DNA of 64,000 nt, taken from assembly GCF_002929215.1 (NCBI RefSeq), contig NZ_PJII01000021.1, forward strand, positions 1 to 64,000, in the 5' to 3' direction. Both the position numbers and the translations under genes were made by a program. A model generated the notes under the pieces. That model was not told the DNA's origin. It did not search any database and was given only the letters and a program-made list of their open reading frames with translations. Below are positions 9,172-17,210 of this stretch, piece by piece. Source of the stretch: Arthrobacter sp. ZGTC412. GTDB taxonomy: Bacteria > Actinomycetota > Actinomycetes > Actinomycetales > Micrococcaceae. How positions within the stretch are numbered: position 1 is the first letter of the stretch; every line of letters begins with the position of its first letter.

Positions 9172-9213
9172 TAAGTCAGACTTAGACAACCCCTTTTTGC
9201 CGACCAGTATGAT
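9172..9213 (+). promoter_or_regulatory. GntR-type operator and probable leaderless promoter of the FadR-like regulator
   Basis: TAAGTC-A-GACTTA at 9172-9184 is a perfect 6-bp inverted repeat with the GT-N3-AC core typical of FadR-subfamily GntR operators. It overlaps a weak -35 (TAGACA, 9184-9189). A -10 (TATGAT, 9208-9213) lies 18 bases further on, only six bases before the ATG, so the regulator transcript is probably leaderless. The site sits between the divergent regulator and transport operon and could control both. The reading rests on pattern match alone. Confidence 0.6.
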
Positions 9214-9219
9214 TTAGGC

Positions 9220-9990
9220 ATGAGACTTCCAAGGGTGGCGTCCCCTACGGACCGGCACGCGGCGTTGGTACAGAGCCTCGGCCTGGCAATCGCGGACGGG
9301 CGGCTCGCGCCACTTTCCATCCTGAGGCTGGACGAGTTGGAGGAGCAGCATAAGGTATCCCGTTCGGTGGTCCGGGAGGCAGCGCGGGTGCTCTCGTCAA
9401 AAGGAATGCTCGAGTCCCGTCGGCGCTTCGGCACTGTGGTGCAGCCTGAAGAATCCTGGAACCTCTACGACCCCGAGGTGATCCGCTGGCGGCTGGCGTC
9501 CTCCCGCCGGCTGGAGCAACTGCAGTCGCTTAACGAACTGCGGGGAGCGGTAGAACCGCAGGCCGCCCGTCTTGCCGCCGAACGCGGGTCCTGGGACGCC
9601 GGCAGCGAACTTGTCTCCCTTGCAGCACGGCTATGGGCCGCCGGCCAGCGCGGCGAACAGGAGGAGTTCCTCCGGCTGGACGTGGAGTTCCACGCGGCTG
9701 TGCTCAAAGCCTCCGGCAATGCCATGTTTTCCCAGCTTCAGGATCTCGTGGCTGAAGTCCTTACCGGACGTTCCCAGCATGGCCTGATGCCCCACCTACC
9801 GCACCATGAAGCACTGCAGCTGCACGTGGACGTGGCGAGCGCCATCCAGCGCCGGGAGGCGGGCGCAGCCCATGCAGCCATGAGCAGGATCGTGGAACAG
9901 TCCTCCGAGGAGATGAGCCAGATCTGGTCGAGCACCCATGACACAGCCAGCGTTCCGCTGGCCACCGGCGCGGACAAAGCTTTGGGCTAA
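9220..9990 (+). CDS. GntR-family transcriptional regulator (FadR/FCD subfamily)
   Basis: Regulator of 256 residues. An N-terminal winged helix-turn-helix (residues about 20-85, including VSRSVVREAARVLSSKG and the FGTVV wing) is followed by an all-helical FCD ligand domain. Expected metal-binding residues are the Asp in RLDVEFH and several His residues in the second half. FCD regulators usually sense organic or sugar acids and repress the adjacent pathway. It faces the sugar-acid operon, with a GT-N3-AC palindrome between them, so it is very likely the local repressor, with a 2-keto-3-deoxy acid or hexonate as inducer (inferred). Confidence 0.9.
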   Translation: MRLPRVASPTDRHAALVQSLGLAIADGRLAPLSILRLDELEEQHKVSRSVVREAARVLSSKGMLESRRRFGTVVQPEESWNLYDPEVIRWRLASSRRLEQLQSLNELRGAVEPQAARLAAERGSWDAGSELVSLAARLWAAGQRGEQEEFLRLDVEFHAAVLKASGNAMFSQLQDLVAEVLTGRSQHGLMPHLPHHEALQLHVDVASAIQRREAGAAHAAMSRIVEQSSEEMSQIWSSTHDTASVPLATGADKALG

Positions 9991-10026
9991 TCCGGGCCTG
10001 CTGCCCTCATGGCCGCCCGGATGACC

Positions 10027-10971
10027 TCACACCGCCTTCGCCGACGCCAGCTCCCTTGCCAGGAAATCCAGAACGGGCTGCGCCTCCGGGCTGCCAGCCG
10101 CATGGTTGAGGTGGCCGTGGACGGCGCCGCGGGCCAGGAAAAATGACACCGGAACGCCCGCCTGCTCCAAACCCGCCGCGAAGAGCTCGGAAGAGCCGCG
10201 GACGTCGTCGTACTCGCAGGCGACGATGGCCGTGGGCGGCAGTCCGGAAGGGTCGGCGTAGCCAGGCATGGCATACGAGGACGCCATGCTGACCGGACCG
10301 CCGATGTAGTTTTCCGCGTTCCGCACGCAGTCCTCGAGGGTGAAGCGAAGGTACCGGGGCAGGGTGGCCATCACCTCCTCGTCCAGCCCGCCGGCAGGCG
10401 GCGGCAACTCGGCGTGGAGGAAGGGATAAGCCAGCAGAAGCTTCGCCGGGAGAGGCTTTCCGGCGTCGGTGAGGTACAGCGCAGCACCCACCGCGAGGTT
10501 TCCGCCCGCACCCGCTCCGCCCAGGCACAAGAGCTCCGGATCCAGCCCCAGCCCTGCGGCGTTGCTTCGAACCCAGAACCAGCCGGCCAAGGCGTCCTCG
10601 TGGGGCACGGGAAAGTGCACCCCGTCGCGGGCAAGGCGGTAGTCCACCGACAGCACCGGCGTCCCGGAAGCGGCCAGCACCCTGGCCAGGTAGTCCGATT
10701 CAGGCATGTCCAGCCCGCCGCTGACGAAGCCGCCACCGTGCAGCCACACCAGCGCAGGCCCGGCCGCCCCTACCGTTTCGCCGTAAATCCTGATGGCTAC
10801 CGGCCCGTGCCTGCCATCAGCGGTGACTGTGCGGATGGGAACATCGGGGCCGACTTGTGCCGCTATGGTTACCGGGCCCTCAGCGGCCGCCAGATACCCG
10901 GCAAAGCCCGCGTCCGGCGCCAACGTCCCGCCGTCGGCAGGAGCAGAGGACTCCCGTTGTCGCGAGGTCAT
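10027..10971 (-). CDS. HSL-family alpha/beta-hydrolase-like protein lacking the catalytic serine
   Basis: Protein of 314 residues that follows the hormone-sensitive-lipase esterase family throughout. HGGG is at 78-81, a catalytic-type Asp lies in CEYDD and His in the AVHGH motif. The nucleophile motif G-D-S-A-G-G-N reads G-A-G-A-G-G-N at 152-158: Asp is replaced by Ala153 and the nucleophile Ser by Gly154 (codon GGT). Ordinary serine-esterase chemistry is therefore not expected. It could be a binding or sensor protein, a lyase-like enzyme, or a damaged copy with an otherwise intact frame. Its ATG overlaps the stop of the next hydrolase by four bases, so it is made with the rhamnosidase operon. 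Confidence 0.8.
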   Translation of the reverse strand: MTSRQRESSAPADGGTLAPDAGFAGYLAAAEGPVTIAAQVGPDVPIRTVTADGRHGPVAIRIYGETVGAAGPALVWLHGGGFVSGGLDMPESDYLARVLAASGTPVLSVDYRLARDGVHFPVPHEDALAGWFWVRSNAAGLGLDPELLCLGGAGAGGNLAVGAALYLTDAGKPLPAKLLLAYPFLHAELPPPAGGLDEEVMATLPRYLRFTLEDCVRNAENYIGGPVSMASSYAMPGYADPSGLPPTAIVACEYDDVRGSSELFAAGLEQAGVPVSFFLARGAVHGHLNHAAGSPEAQPVLDFLARELASAKAV

Positions 10972-11960
10972 GGCCTGGCCAGCGTCTCGCTGAGGAAGTT
11001 GACGGCTGCAGCAAGGATGGCATCCATCTGCTCCTCCGCGCCGAAGAAGCAGTGATCTCCGCCTTCGATGGTGACCACTTCGTGCTCCACTCCGGCGTCC
11101 GCGAGCGCGGCGGCCAGGAGGTCGGTCTGTGAATGCGGCACCAAGCCGTCGCTGTCGCCGTGGATCAGCAGGAATGGCGGCGCATCAGCAGTGACGTAGC
11201 TGACCGGGCTTGCCGCAGCCAGGAGCGCGGGATCGTCCGACCCGCCCACCAGCATGTACTCGGGCTGCAGCGGCATCCCGGCCGGAACGGCGGCGGTCAA
11301 GGCCGGCGGGAACAAGCCAGCCGGAGTTTCCATGGGCGGGATGTCCACCAGCGAGGACACACCGTAGAAGTCGACGACGGCGCTGATGCAGCTTGAGTGC
11401 CCCTGTGCCCCGAGGCCGCCGTGCAGGTCCCCGCGGTTCCCGGTCAGCCCCAGCAAGGCCACGAGGTGGCCGCCGGCGGACTCGCCCCAGGCGCCGAACC
11501 GTCCCGGATCCACGCTGAGGTCCGCTGCGAATTCCCGCAGATAACGGACAGCGGCCTTCAAATCATGCAGCTGCGCCGGGAACGGCGCCTCGAGGCAATG
11601 CCGGTAGTCAACCGTGGCGCAGGCAATCCCGGCCTCGTTCAGCAGGCGGAACACCGAGTCCGGCGCGAATGTGGGCGGCAGCTCCCGGCGGTCACCGAGT
11701 TGGAAGGCGCCGCCGTGGACCCACACCACCAGCGGGACGGGTCCGTTGGCCTGGCGCGGTAGCCAGATGTCCATCTTGAGCGGCCGGAAGCCGATGGCAC
11801 GGGCGTAGGTAACTTCGCGGTGGACCGCGGAGATGTCCGAGACGTTCCCGGGAAAGCCCGGAGCGTCGAAGACGGGAAACGGCGGAACCTCCACACCGCC
11901 CGGCCGCACAGTATTCATTCGTTTGGTTTCGTAGGCCTCGGTGGCTTCATCGACACTCAT
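10968..11960 (-). CDS. Alpha/beta hydrolase (HSL/BD-FAE-like esterase)
   Basis: Esterase-like protein of 330 residues with HGGAF as oxyanion motif, an intact nucleophile elbow GESAGGH, a late Asp in HGDSDGLVP and His in GGDHCFF. The ATG at 11960 has GGAG upstream and overlaps the rhamnosidase stop by four bases; the longer in-frame extension is rejected because it would read back through that gene. Proteins of this type deacylate plant-derived acylated sugars and aromatic esters. Placement between an alpha-L-rhamnosidase and another hydrolase suggests removal of acyl groups from rhamnosides, which is an inference. Confidence 0.85.
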   Translation of the reverse strand: MSVDEATEAYETKRMNTVRPGGVEVPPFPVFDAPGFPGNVSDISAVHREVTYARAIGFRPLKMDIWLPRQANGPVPLVVWVHGGAFQLGDRRELPPTFAPDSVFRLLNEAGIACATVDYRHCLEAPFPAQLHDLKAAVRYLREFAADLSVDPGRFGAWGESAGGHLVALLGLTGNRGDLHGGLGAQGHSSCISAVVDFYGVSSLVDIPPMETPAGLFPPALTAAVPAGMPLQPEYMLVGGSDDPALLAAASPVSYVTADAPPFLLIHGDSDGLVPHSQTDLLAAALADAGVEHEVVTIEGGDHCFFGAEEQMDAILAAAVNFLSETLARP

Positions 11961-14722
11961 GGTGCGCTCCTTACGAGCTGGGGTTCGGGGGTGGTTCCGC
12001 CGCTGGCGGGGGCTGGAAAGTGGTGCTTTCCGGGCCCGGCGACGGCGGGAGGCTGGCCGGGGAGGCGGACTTCGGCGATGGTCCCGGGCGGGACAGCCGC
12101 ACTCAGCTGCAGCCCGCCGTCGTCCGTTACCCACTGCACCTCAATCAGGCCCTGCGGGCTTATGTGCGACGTGGCCGCAGAGGTCAGGCCGGCGCCCGGG
12201 CGCGGCTCGATGATGATCCGCTCGTAGCCGGCACTGCCGGGTGCCTGCCGCAGTCCTGCCGTGTAGCGGTGGAGGAAGGACACCACGGCGCCCTTGCTGT
12301 AGTGGTTCAGCGACTGGCGCGGGTGCCCGTCGGCGTCGAGGCCGTTCCACAGCTCCCACATGGTGGTGGCGCCGCGGTCCACCATCACCAGCCACGAAGG
12401 TTCAGAGTCCTGCATGAGGAGTTCGTAGGCCAGGTCCAGTTCACCGTTCTCGGCGAGGACGGGCAGCAGGTAGGGCGTGGCCAGGAAGCCGGTCCCCACG
12501 TGGGTGCCCGCGGCCCTGATCAGCGAAACCAATTGGGCGGTGACAGCGGCGCGCTGCTCTTCGCGGACAAGATCGAATGCGAGCGCGCGGACGCAGTTGG
12601 CTTGGCTGGGCTGGGTGACGTGCCCGGCGGAGTCCAGGTATTCCGTCGACCAGGCCTGCCGGACGTTCTCTGAGAGCTCGGCGAGCACAACGGCCTCCTC
12701 CCTGCGGCCGAGGGCACCGGCAATTAGTGCCATCAGCGTGGTGGTGTTCCGGTAGTAGGCGGTGGCCACGATGCCGTGATCGGCGGAGCGGGCGGCGAAA
12801 AGGTCCGGTTCAGGGCCGTCAGGTTCCATCCATTCGCCCCAGTGGAAGCCGGTGTCCCAGAGGTACTGCTCGTGCGGCGCCGGTGCTGGGTTGGCGGCCG
12901 CACGGTCAGGGTGCCGGTTGGATTCGGCGGTGGTCCGGACGAAGCCGAGCCAGCGCTTCATGGCCTCCCAGTTCTCCTCAAGAATGTGGGTATCGCGGGT
13001 TGCCAGATAGAGCTCCCACGGCACCATCACGATGGCGTCACCCCAACCCGCCGAGCCGTTCACGAACGCCATGAAGTCGGCCGACGTGGTGTCCGGGCCG
13101 GGCGACGGCGAGATGTTGGCAATCACCCCGTTTTCCCACTGATCGGCGCGGACGTCGTTGAGCCACTTCCGCGAGAAGCCTGCCACGTCGTAGAGGTACG
13201 CAGCCGTGGGCACGAACAGCTGCCAGTCCCCCGTCCAGCCGGCCTTTTCCCGCTGCGGGCAGTCGGTGGGGACCTCGCAGGCGTTGTCCCGGAAGCTCCA
13301 CTGCACAATCTCGTGGAGCTTGTTCAGCCGCTCGTCACTGCAGGTGAACGTGCCCAGAGACTCCAGGTCCGTCTGGACCAGGCATGCGGTGATGTCCCCC
13401 GGCGCCAGGTCCGCGGGAAGGCCCTGCACGGACACGTACTGGAAGCCGTGGGTGGTGTGCCGGGGCTCAAACACTTCCCCCGGAGCGCCCGACGCCGTCA
13501 CCTCATCGACCTGCCCCGCGGACAGGAACTGGCCCGGGCGGCGGAAGTCATGCGGGCGCAGGTGGTCCAGGGTCACGTCGCCATCCGCGCCCAGCGCCTC
13601 GCCGTAGACGAGGGTTACTGTCTCCCCCGGCGCTCCGAGCCTGGTCAACCGCACCCAGCCGTGGATGTTCTGGCCGAAGTCCACCACCTGGTGGCCGCTG
13701 GCAAGGCGGGTGATGGACACCGGCACGAGTTCCTCCACGAGCCGGGTGGGCGGCGCTACAGGGCCAGTCAGGGTTTCGTAGCTGCCATTCCGTACGACGG
13801 CGGCACTCCCCTTGGGTGCTTGGAGTTCCTTGGGTGCCGCGCTCTCCTTCCCTTCCGGCTCATCCAGCCGGCGGAAGTCCACCCGCTGCCCGCCCATCAG
13901 GTCCGCGCTTAGGATCTCCGATCGCGAAACCAGCCAGGACTCATCGGTGCCGATGACCGTCCTGCTGTCCCCGGACCGCAGCTCCAGCTGAGCAAGGAGT
14001 GCGGTGTGCGTGCCGTACATGCCGGCGTCGCGCGTGTATCCGAAGGTTCCGCGGTACCAGCCGTCCGTGAGGACCGCCCTGATCGTGTTGGTGCCGGGGC
14101 GCAACAACGCGGTGATGTCGTAGGCCTGGACCTGGAGGGTGGTGTTGTAGCTGGTGGAGCCGGGGGTGAGTTGTTGGTCGCCCACCCGCTGCCCGTTGAG
14201 GAACAGCTCGTAGATGCCGTGGGCTGTGGCGTAGGCGCGGCCAACCTCCGGCGCGGCGGCCACGGTGAAGGTCTTGTGCAGGGCGTAGCCCGGGCGTTCG
14301 CGGGGAGCCGGAACAACGGGTTCCTCCGGGCCGATCCACCGCGCGGCCCAGTCCGAGGCGTGCAGGAGTCCCAGCTCCACGGGCATCGGTTTGGACCAGG
14401 CGCTTTCGGTTTCCGTGCCGTCGGCATTGGTGTTCCAGGTTCGCACCTGCCACTCGAACCGGCTGCGCGATTCCAGCGCCGGGCCGGAGTACGGAACCAG
14501 GAGGTGCTGCGCGGACTCCATGCGGCCGGTGTCCCAGCCGTTGCTTGTTGTGATCTGGTAGGCGGCCTGCAAGAGTGTTCCCTCGGGCGGGCACCAGCTA
14601 AGGCGCGGCCGGGTGTTGGCTGTGCCCATTGCCTCGAGGAGGTGCTCCGCGCGAAGTCGGGTGGGCGCGTGCTGGGCCAGGTGTGTTTCCTCGACGCCGG
14701 CGTCGAGACTGGTGGAGGTCAT
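11957..14722 (-). CDS. Alpha-L-rhamnosidase (GH78), long form
   Basis: Protein of 921 residues with the GH78 order: N-terminal beta domains ([10 protein letters not shown] near residue 35), the rhamnose-binding beta-sandwich ([20 protein letters not shown]), the (alpha/alpha)6 catalytic domain with [14 protein letters not shown] around 483-496, and a C-terminal beta domain. It releases terminal alpha-L-rhamnose from glycosides. No signal peptide is seen, so it probably acts in the cytoplasm on imported substrate. The start at 14722 has CAGGAG eight bases upstream. It heads a three-gene operon with two hydrolases and diverges from the IclR regulator. Confidence 0.92.
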   Translation of the reverse strand: MTSTSLDAGVEETHLAQHAPTRLRAEHLLEAMGTANTRPRLSWCPPEGTLLQAAYQITTSNGWDTGRMESAQHLLVPYSGPALESRSRFEWQVRTWNTNADGTETESAWSKPMPVELGLLHASDWAARWIGPEEPVVPAPRERPGYALHKTFTVAAAPEVGRAYATAHGIYELFLNGQRVGDQQLTPGSTSYNTTLQVQAYDITALLRPGTNTIRAVLTDGWYRGTFGYTRDAGMYGTHTALLAQLELRSGDSRTVIGTDESWLVSRSEILSADLMGGQRVDFRRLDEPEGKESAAPKELQAPKGSAAVVRNGSYETLTGPVAPPTRLVEELVPVSITRLASGHQVVDFGQNIHGWVRLTRLGAPGETVTLVYGEALGADGDVTLDHLRPHDFRRPGQFLSAGQVDEVTASGAPGEVFEPRHTTHGFQYVSVQGLPADLAPGDITACLVQTDLESLGTFTCSDERLNKLHEIVQWSFRDNACEVPTDCPQREKAGWTGDWQLFVPTAAYLYDVAGFSRKWLNDVRADQWENGVIANISPSPGPDTTSADFMAFVNGSAGWGDAIVMVPWELYLATRDTHILEENWEAMKRWLGFVRTTAESNRHPDRAAANPAPAPHEQYLWDTGFHWGEWMEPDGPEPDLFAARSADHGIVATAYYRNTTTLMALIAGALGRREEAVVLAELSENVRQAWSTEYLDSAGHVTQPSQANCVRALAFDLVREEQRAAVTAQLVSLIRAAGTHVGTGFLATPYLLPVLAENGELDLAYELLMQDSEPSWLVMVDRGATTMWELWNGLDADGHPRQSLNHYSKGAVVSFLHRYTAGLRQAPGSAGYERIIIEPRPGAGLTSAATSHISPQGLIEVQWVTDDGGLQLSAAVPPGTIAEVRLPGQPPAVAGPGKHHFPAPASGGTTPEPQLVRSAP

Positions 14723-14796
14723 GCAGGAAGCTCCTGAACGTGGAGTAGCTGGGGTTCCAGCTTCGTTTCCAGCAACTACTCCCCACAGCGTTCTTT

Positions 14797-14831
14797 CATT
14801 GGTTGGAATAGTATTGTGGTCTAGCTCACGG
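14797..14831. promoter_or_regulatory. Shared 35-bp control element, copy 1 (rhamnosidase/IclR divergent region)
   Basis: This stretch contains CATTG, TTG, AGTATTGTGG and TCACG blocks in the same order and spacing as 25310-25344: 27 of 35 bases match, and the first 25 bases match at 21. It lies 75 bases before the rhamnosidase start and 40 bases before the IclR start. It may be an operator of the adjacent IclR protein, an activator site, or a conserved promoter core. Confidence 0.6.
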
Positions 14832-14871
14832 ACTTCGGAGTCCAACTTCCAACGGCGCAAGGACCCCACGC

Positions 14872-15702
14872 ATGACTGTCCCTTTGGACACTGAACCCAC
14901 TCCCACCCGCGGGAAGCGGCCCAAGCAGGGCGAACCGGTGATCGACCGGGCGCTGAGCCTGCTCGCAGTCTTCTCCGACCGACGTCGTGCGCTGACCCTC
15001 TCGGAGCTGGCGCGCCACGCGGGGATGCCCGCACCTACGGCGCTGCGACTGATCGCCCGGCTGGTGGCCTGGGGTGCGCTGGAACGGCTCGACGACGGCC
15101 GGTACGTCGTCGGCGTCCGCCTGTGGGAGGTGGCGTCACTGTCGCCGCGCGGTCATGGGGTGCGCGAGATCGCGCTGCCCTATCTTGAGGACCTCTTCGA
15201 GGTGACGAGGCACCACGTCCTGCTGGCCGTCCGGGACAACGAGGAGGCCGTGCTGATCGAAAGGCTGTCCTCGAAAGACGCCACCGAGGTGGCGTACCGG
15301 GTGGGCGGGCGGGCGCCGCTGCGGAGCACCGCCGTCGGGCTGGTGCTGCTGGCTGGGGCCGACCAGCAGTTCCAGGAGGCCACGCTGCGCAAGCCGCCGG
15401 AGAACGAACCCGGCGTGGAGAGTATGCCGGAGGGCCAGCTGCGCCGCACTTTGTCCGATGTGCGGCGCACAGGAATTGCGATGATTCGCCGCTCCCACCC
15501 GTCAAAGACCGTGTCCGTGGCCTCGCCGGTCTTCGACGCGCAGGGTTCGGTGGTGGCAGCGCTGTCCATCGTGGTGCCGGACGGTTCAACCCCGCCCAAC
15601 GTGCTGGCACCGGCGGTCCGCGCCACGGCGCGCGCGGTCTCGAGGAACCTGGGCCACCTCGCCGAGGTCAGCCCCGACGTGCGGACGCACTCCGAGGGGT
15701 GA
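14872..15702 (+). CDS. IclR-family transcriptional regulator
   Basis: Regulator of 276 residues. The N-terminal winged helix-turn-helix covers about residues 22-85 (LTLSELARHAGMPAPTALRL). The IclR effector domain follows, with the late SPVFDAQGSVVAALSI strand typical of the family. The start codon is the ATG at 14872, after a short GCGCAAGG-containing leader. It diverges from the rhamnosidase operon. Because the same 35-bp element lies in front of the importer and beta-glucosidase 10 kb away, it is the best candidate regulator of both halves of the glycoside locus. The effector is unknown; rhamnose or an aglycone product is possible. Confidence 0.9.
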   Translation: MTVPLDTEPTPTRGKRPKQGEPVIDRALSLLAVFSDRRRALTLSELARHAGMPAPTALRLIARLVAWGALERLDDGRYVVGVRLWEVASLSPRGHGVREIALPYLEDLFEVTRHHVLLAVRDNEEAVLIERLSSKDATEVAYRVGGRAPLRSTAVGLVLLAGADQQFQEATLRKPPENEPGVESMPEGQLRRTLSDVRRTGIAMIRRSHPSKTVSVASPVFDAQGSVVAALSIVVPDGSTPPNVLAPAVRATARAVSRNLGHLAEVSPDVRTHSEG

Positions 15703-15726
15703 CGCTCTCTCACTGCTCCGCCTTCG

Positions 15727-17082
15727 CTACCCGCCGAAGAGCGGCGAAAGAGAAGTCCAGAATTGGCGGATGCCCAGGACGACAAACAGCAGGGCGCAAA
15801 CTCCCAGCGCAATGTTGGAGTGCAGTTTGTTGGCCCAGGCCTTGGGTATCCGCCTGCCGTTGAGCAGACCGAGCAGAGTCAGTGCCAGGAACGGCATAAA
15901 CAGCGAACCCAAAGCACCGTAAAGCAGGATCAGGCCGATGGGCTGGCCAAGGGCGAAGAGGACCATGGGCGGGAAGGTGAGCCACAGAATGTAGAACTTG
16001 AAGTATTTCCCGCCCACCCGGGTATCAGGGTGCCCGGATTCCTTACCCCGCATGTTCCCCCAGAAGTCGGCGAACATCAGGGAAACACCATTCCAGACGC
16101 CGATGATGGAGGAGAAGGAAGCAGCCCAGAACCCGACGAGGAAGCCGGTTCCCACCACGTCGCCGTACTCCGCCTTCAGGACGTCGTAGAGATCCAGGAG
16201 CCCTTCATCGCTCGCACTGAGGGAGACACCCGCGGAGCGGACAACCTCCGCGCCCACGATGAGCATGGCGATCACGAAGATCCCGGTCATCACGTAAGCC
16301 ATCGAGTTGTCGATCCGCATGACCTTCATCCACTTCGGCGTGTACCAGCCCTTTTCGCGGAGCCAGTACCCGTAGGCCGCAAGCGTGATGGTTCCGCCCA
16401 CGCCGCCTGCCAGGGCCAGGGTGTAGAAAACGCCGTCGTCGGTTGAGGGGATCATCGGGATCAGGCCGGTGAGCATTTCCGGGATGTTTGGCGCGGCAAT
16501 GATGGCCAGGCCCACCACGGTCACAAACATCATGCCCACCAGCACGGCAGTGATCTTCTCGAAGGTGGCGTACTTGCCCCACCACACCATCGCGAAACCG
16601 GCCAGACCCATCAGGATGGCCCATGCCCACAACGGCAGGATCGGGAACACGGCCGCGAGCGGCAGGGCCGCGGAGGACATGGCCGTGGCTCCGTAGACGA
16701 AGCCCCAGATCATGATGTAAGGCCCGAAGTACCAGGTGGTCCACTTGCCGAGGGAACGCCATCCCTCGAAGATCGTCTTTCCCGTTGCCAGCGTGTAGCG
16801 TCCCGCGCCTTCAACGAGGATGATCTTCAGGACCACGCCAACGATGACAGCCCAGAAGAGGCCGTAACCGTACCGGGAGCCCGCCACCAAAGTGGCCACC
16901 ATGTCAGCAGCGCCCACCCCGGTGGCTGCGACCACCAGGCCGGGCCCGACGATGCGCCATTTGGCGGGACGGCCGCCGTCGTCATCAATGCGGTCGGCAT
17001 GGCCGGCCTTTGACGCAAGCTGCTGCGGCGGGTTGGCCGGACTGTTCGTTGGGCCGGTGCTGTCCATGGCGCCGTCGCTCAT
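15727..17082 (-). CDS. Nramp-family (SLC11-like) transporter with altered metal site
   Basis: Membrane protein of 451 residues with about 11 helices and Nramp-like order. The signature DPGN of helix 1 is absent (VAATGVGAADM occupies that place), and the helix-6 MPH is also missing (GGTITLAAYGYW). Canonical Mn/Fe transport therefore cannot be assumed; divergent SLC11 clades use other ions or substrates. The ATG at 17082 is chosen over an upstream TTG because GAGGAGG precedes it by four bases. It sits between the IclR gene (convergent, 24 bases apart) and the second rhamnosidase gene, so the locus may need its substrate, but it probably has its own promoter in the 128-base gap after 17082. Confidence 0.82.
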   Translation of the reverse strand: MSDGAMDSTGPTNSPANPPQQLASKAGHADRIDDDGGRPAKWRIVGPGLVVAATGVGAADMVATLVAGSRYGYGLFWAVIVGVVLKIILVEGAGRYTLATGKTIFEGWRSLGKWTTWYFGPYIMIWGFVYGATAMSSAALPLAAVFPILPLWAWAILMGLAGFAMVWWGKYATFEKITAVLVGMMFVTVVGLAIIAAPNIPEMLTGLIPMIPSTDDGVFYTLALAGGVGGTITLAAYGYWLREKGWYTPKWMKVMRIDNSMAYVMTGIFVIAMLIVGAEVVRSAGVSLSASDEGLLDLYDVLKAEYGDVVGTGFLVGFWAASFSSIIGVWNGVSLMFADFWGNMRGKESGHPDTRVGGKYFKFYILWLTFPPMVLFALGQPIGLILLYGALGSLFMPFLALTLLGLLNGRRIPKAWANKLHSNIALGVCALLFVVLGIRQFWTSLSPLFGG

Positions 17083-17210
17083 GGCTCCTCCTCGGTGTCG
17101 GCTGGTAGACAAAGAACTCCTGCCAACCTACGCGCGAGTGACGCCACCGCCAAGGCAACCCGCCACTAAAGTCAGCTCCCCCGGTCCCTCAGCCATAGCT
17201 GCCAAAGCCT

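Noticed and set aside
9990-10022. ATCCGGGC/GCCCGGAT inverted repeat between the GntR gene and the Ser-less hydrolase gene
   Set aside because: Only 8 bp with a 17-base loop and no T-run; it is too weak to call a terminator with confidence.
14811-14817. TATTGT in the shared element as a plain -10 box
   Set aside because: No acceptable -35 lies 16-19 bases upstream on the same strand in either copy, and conservation extends over 35 bases.
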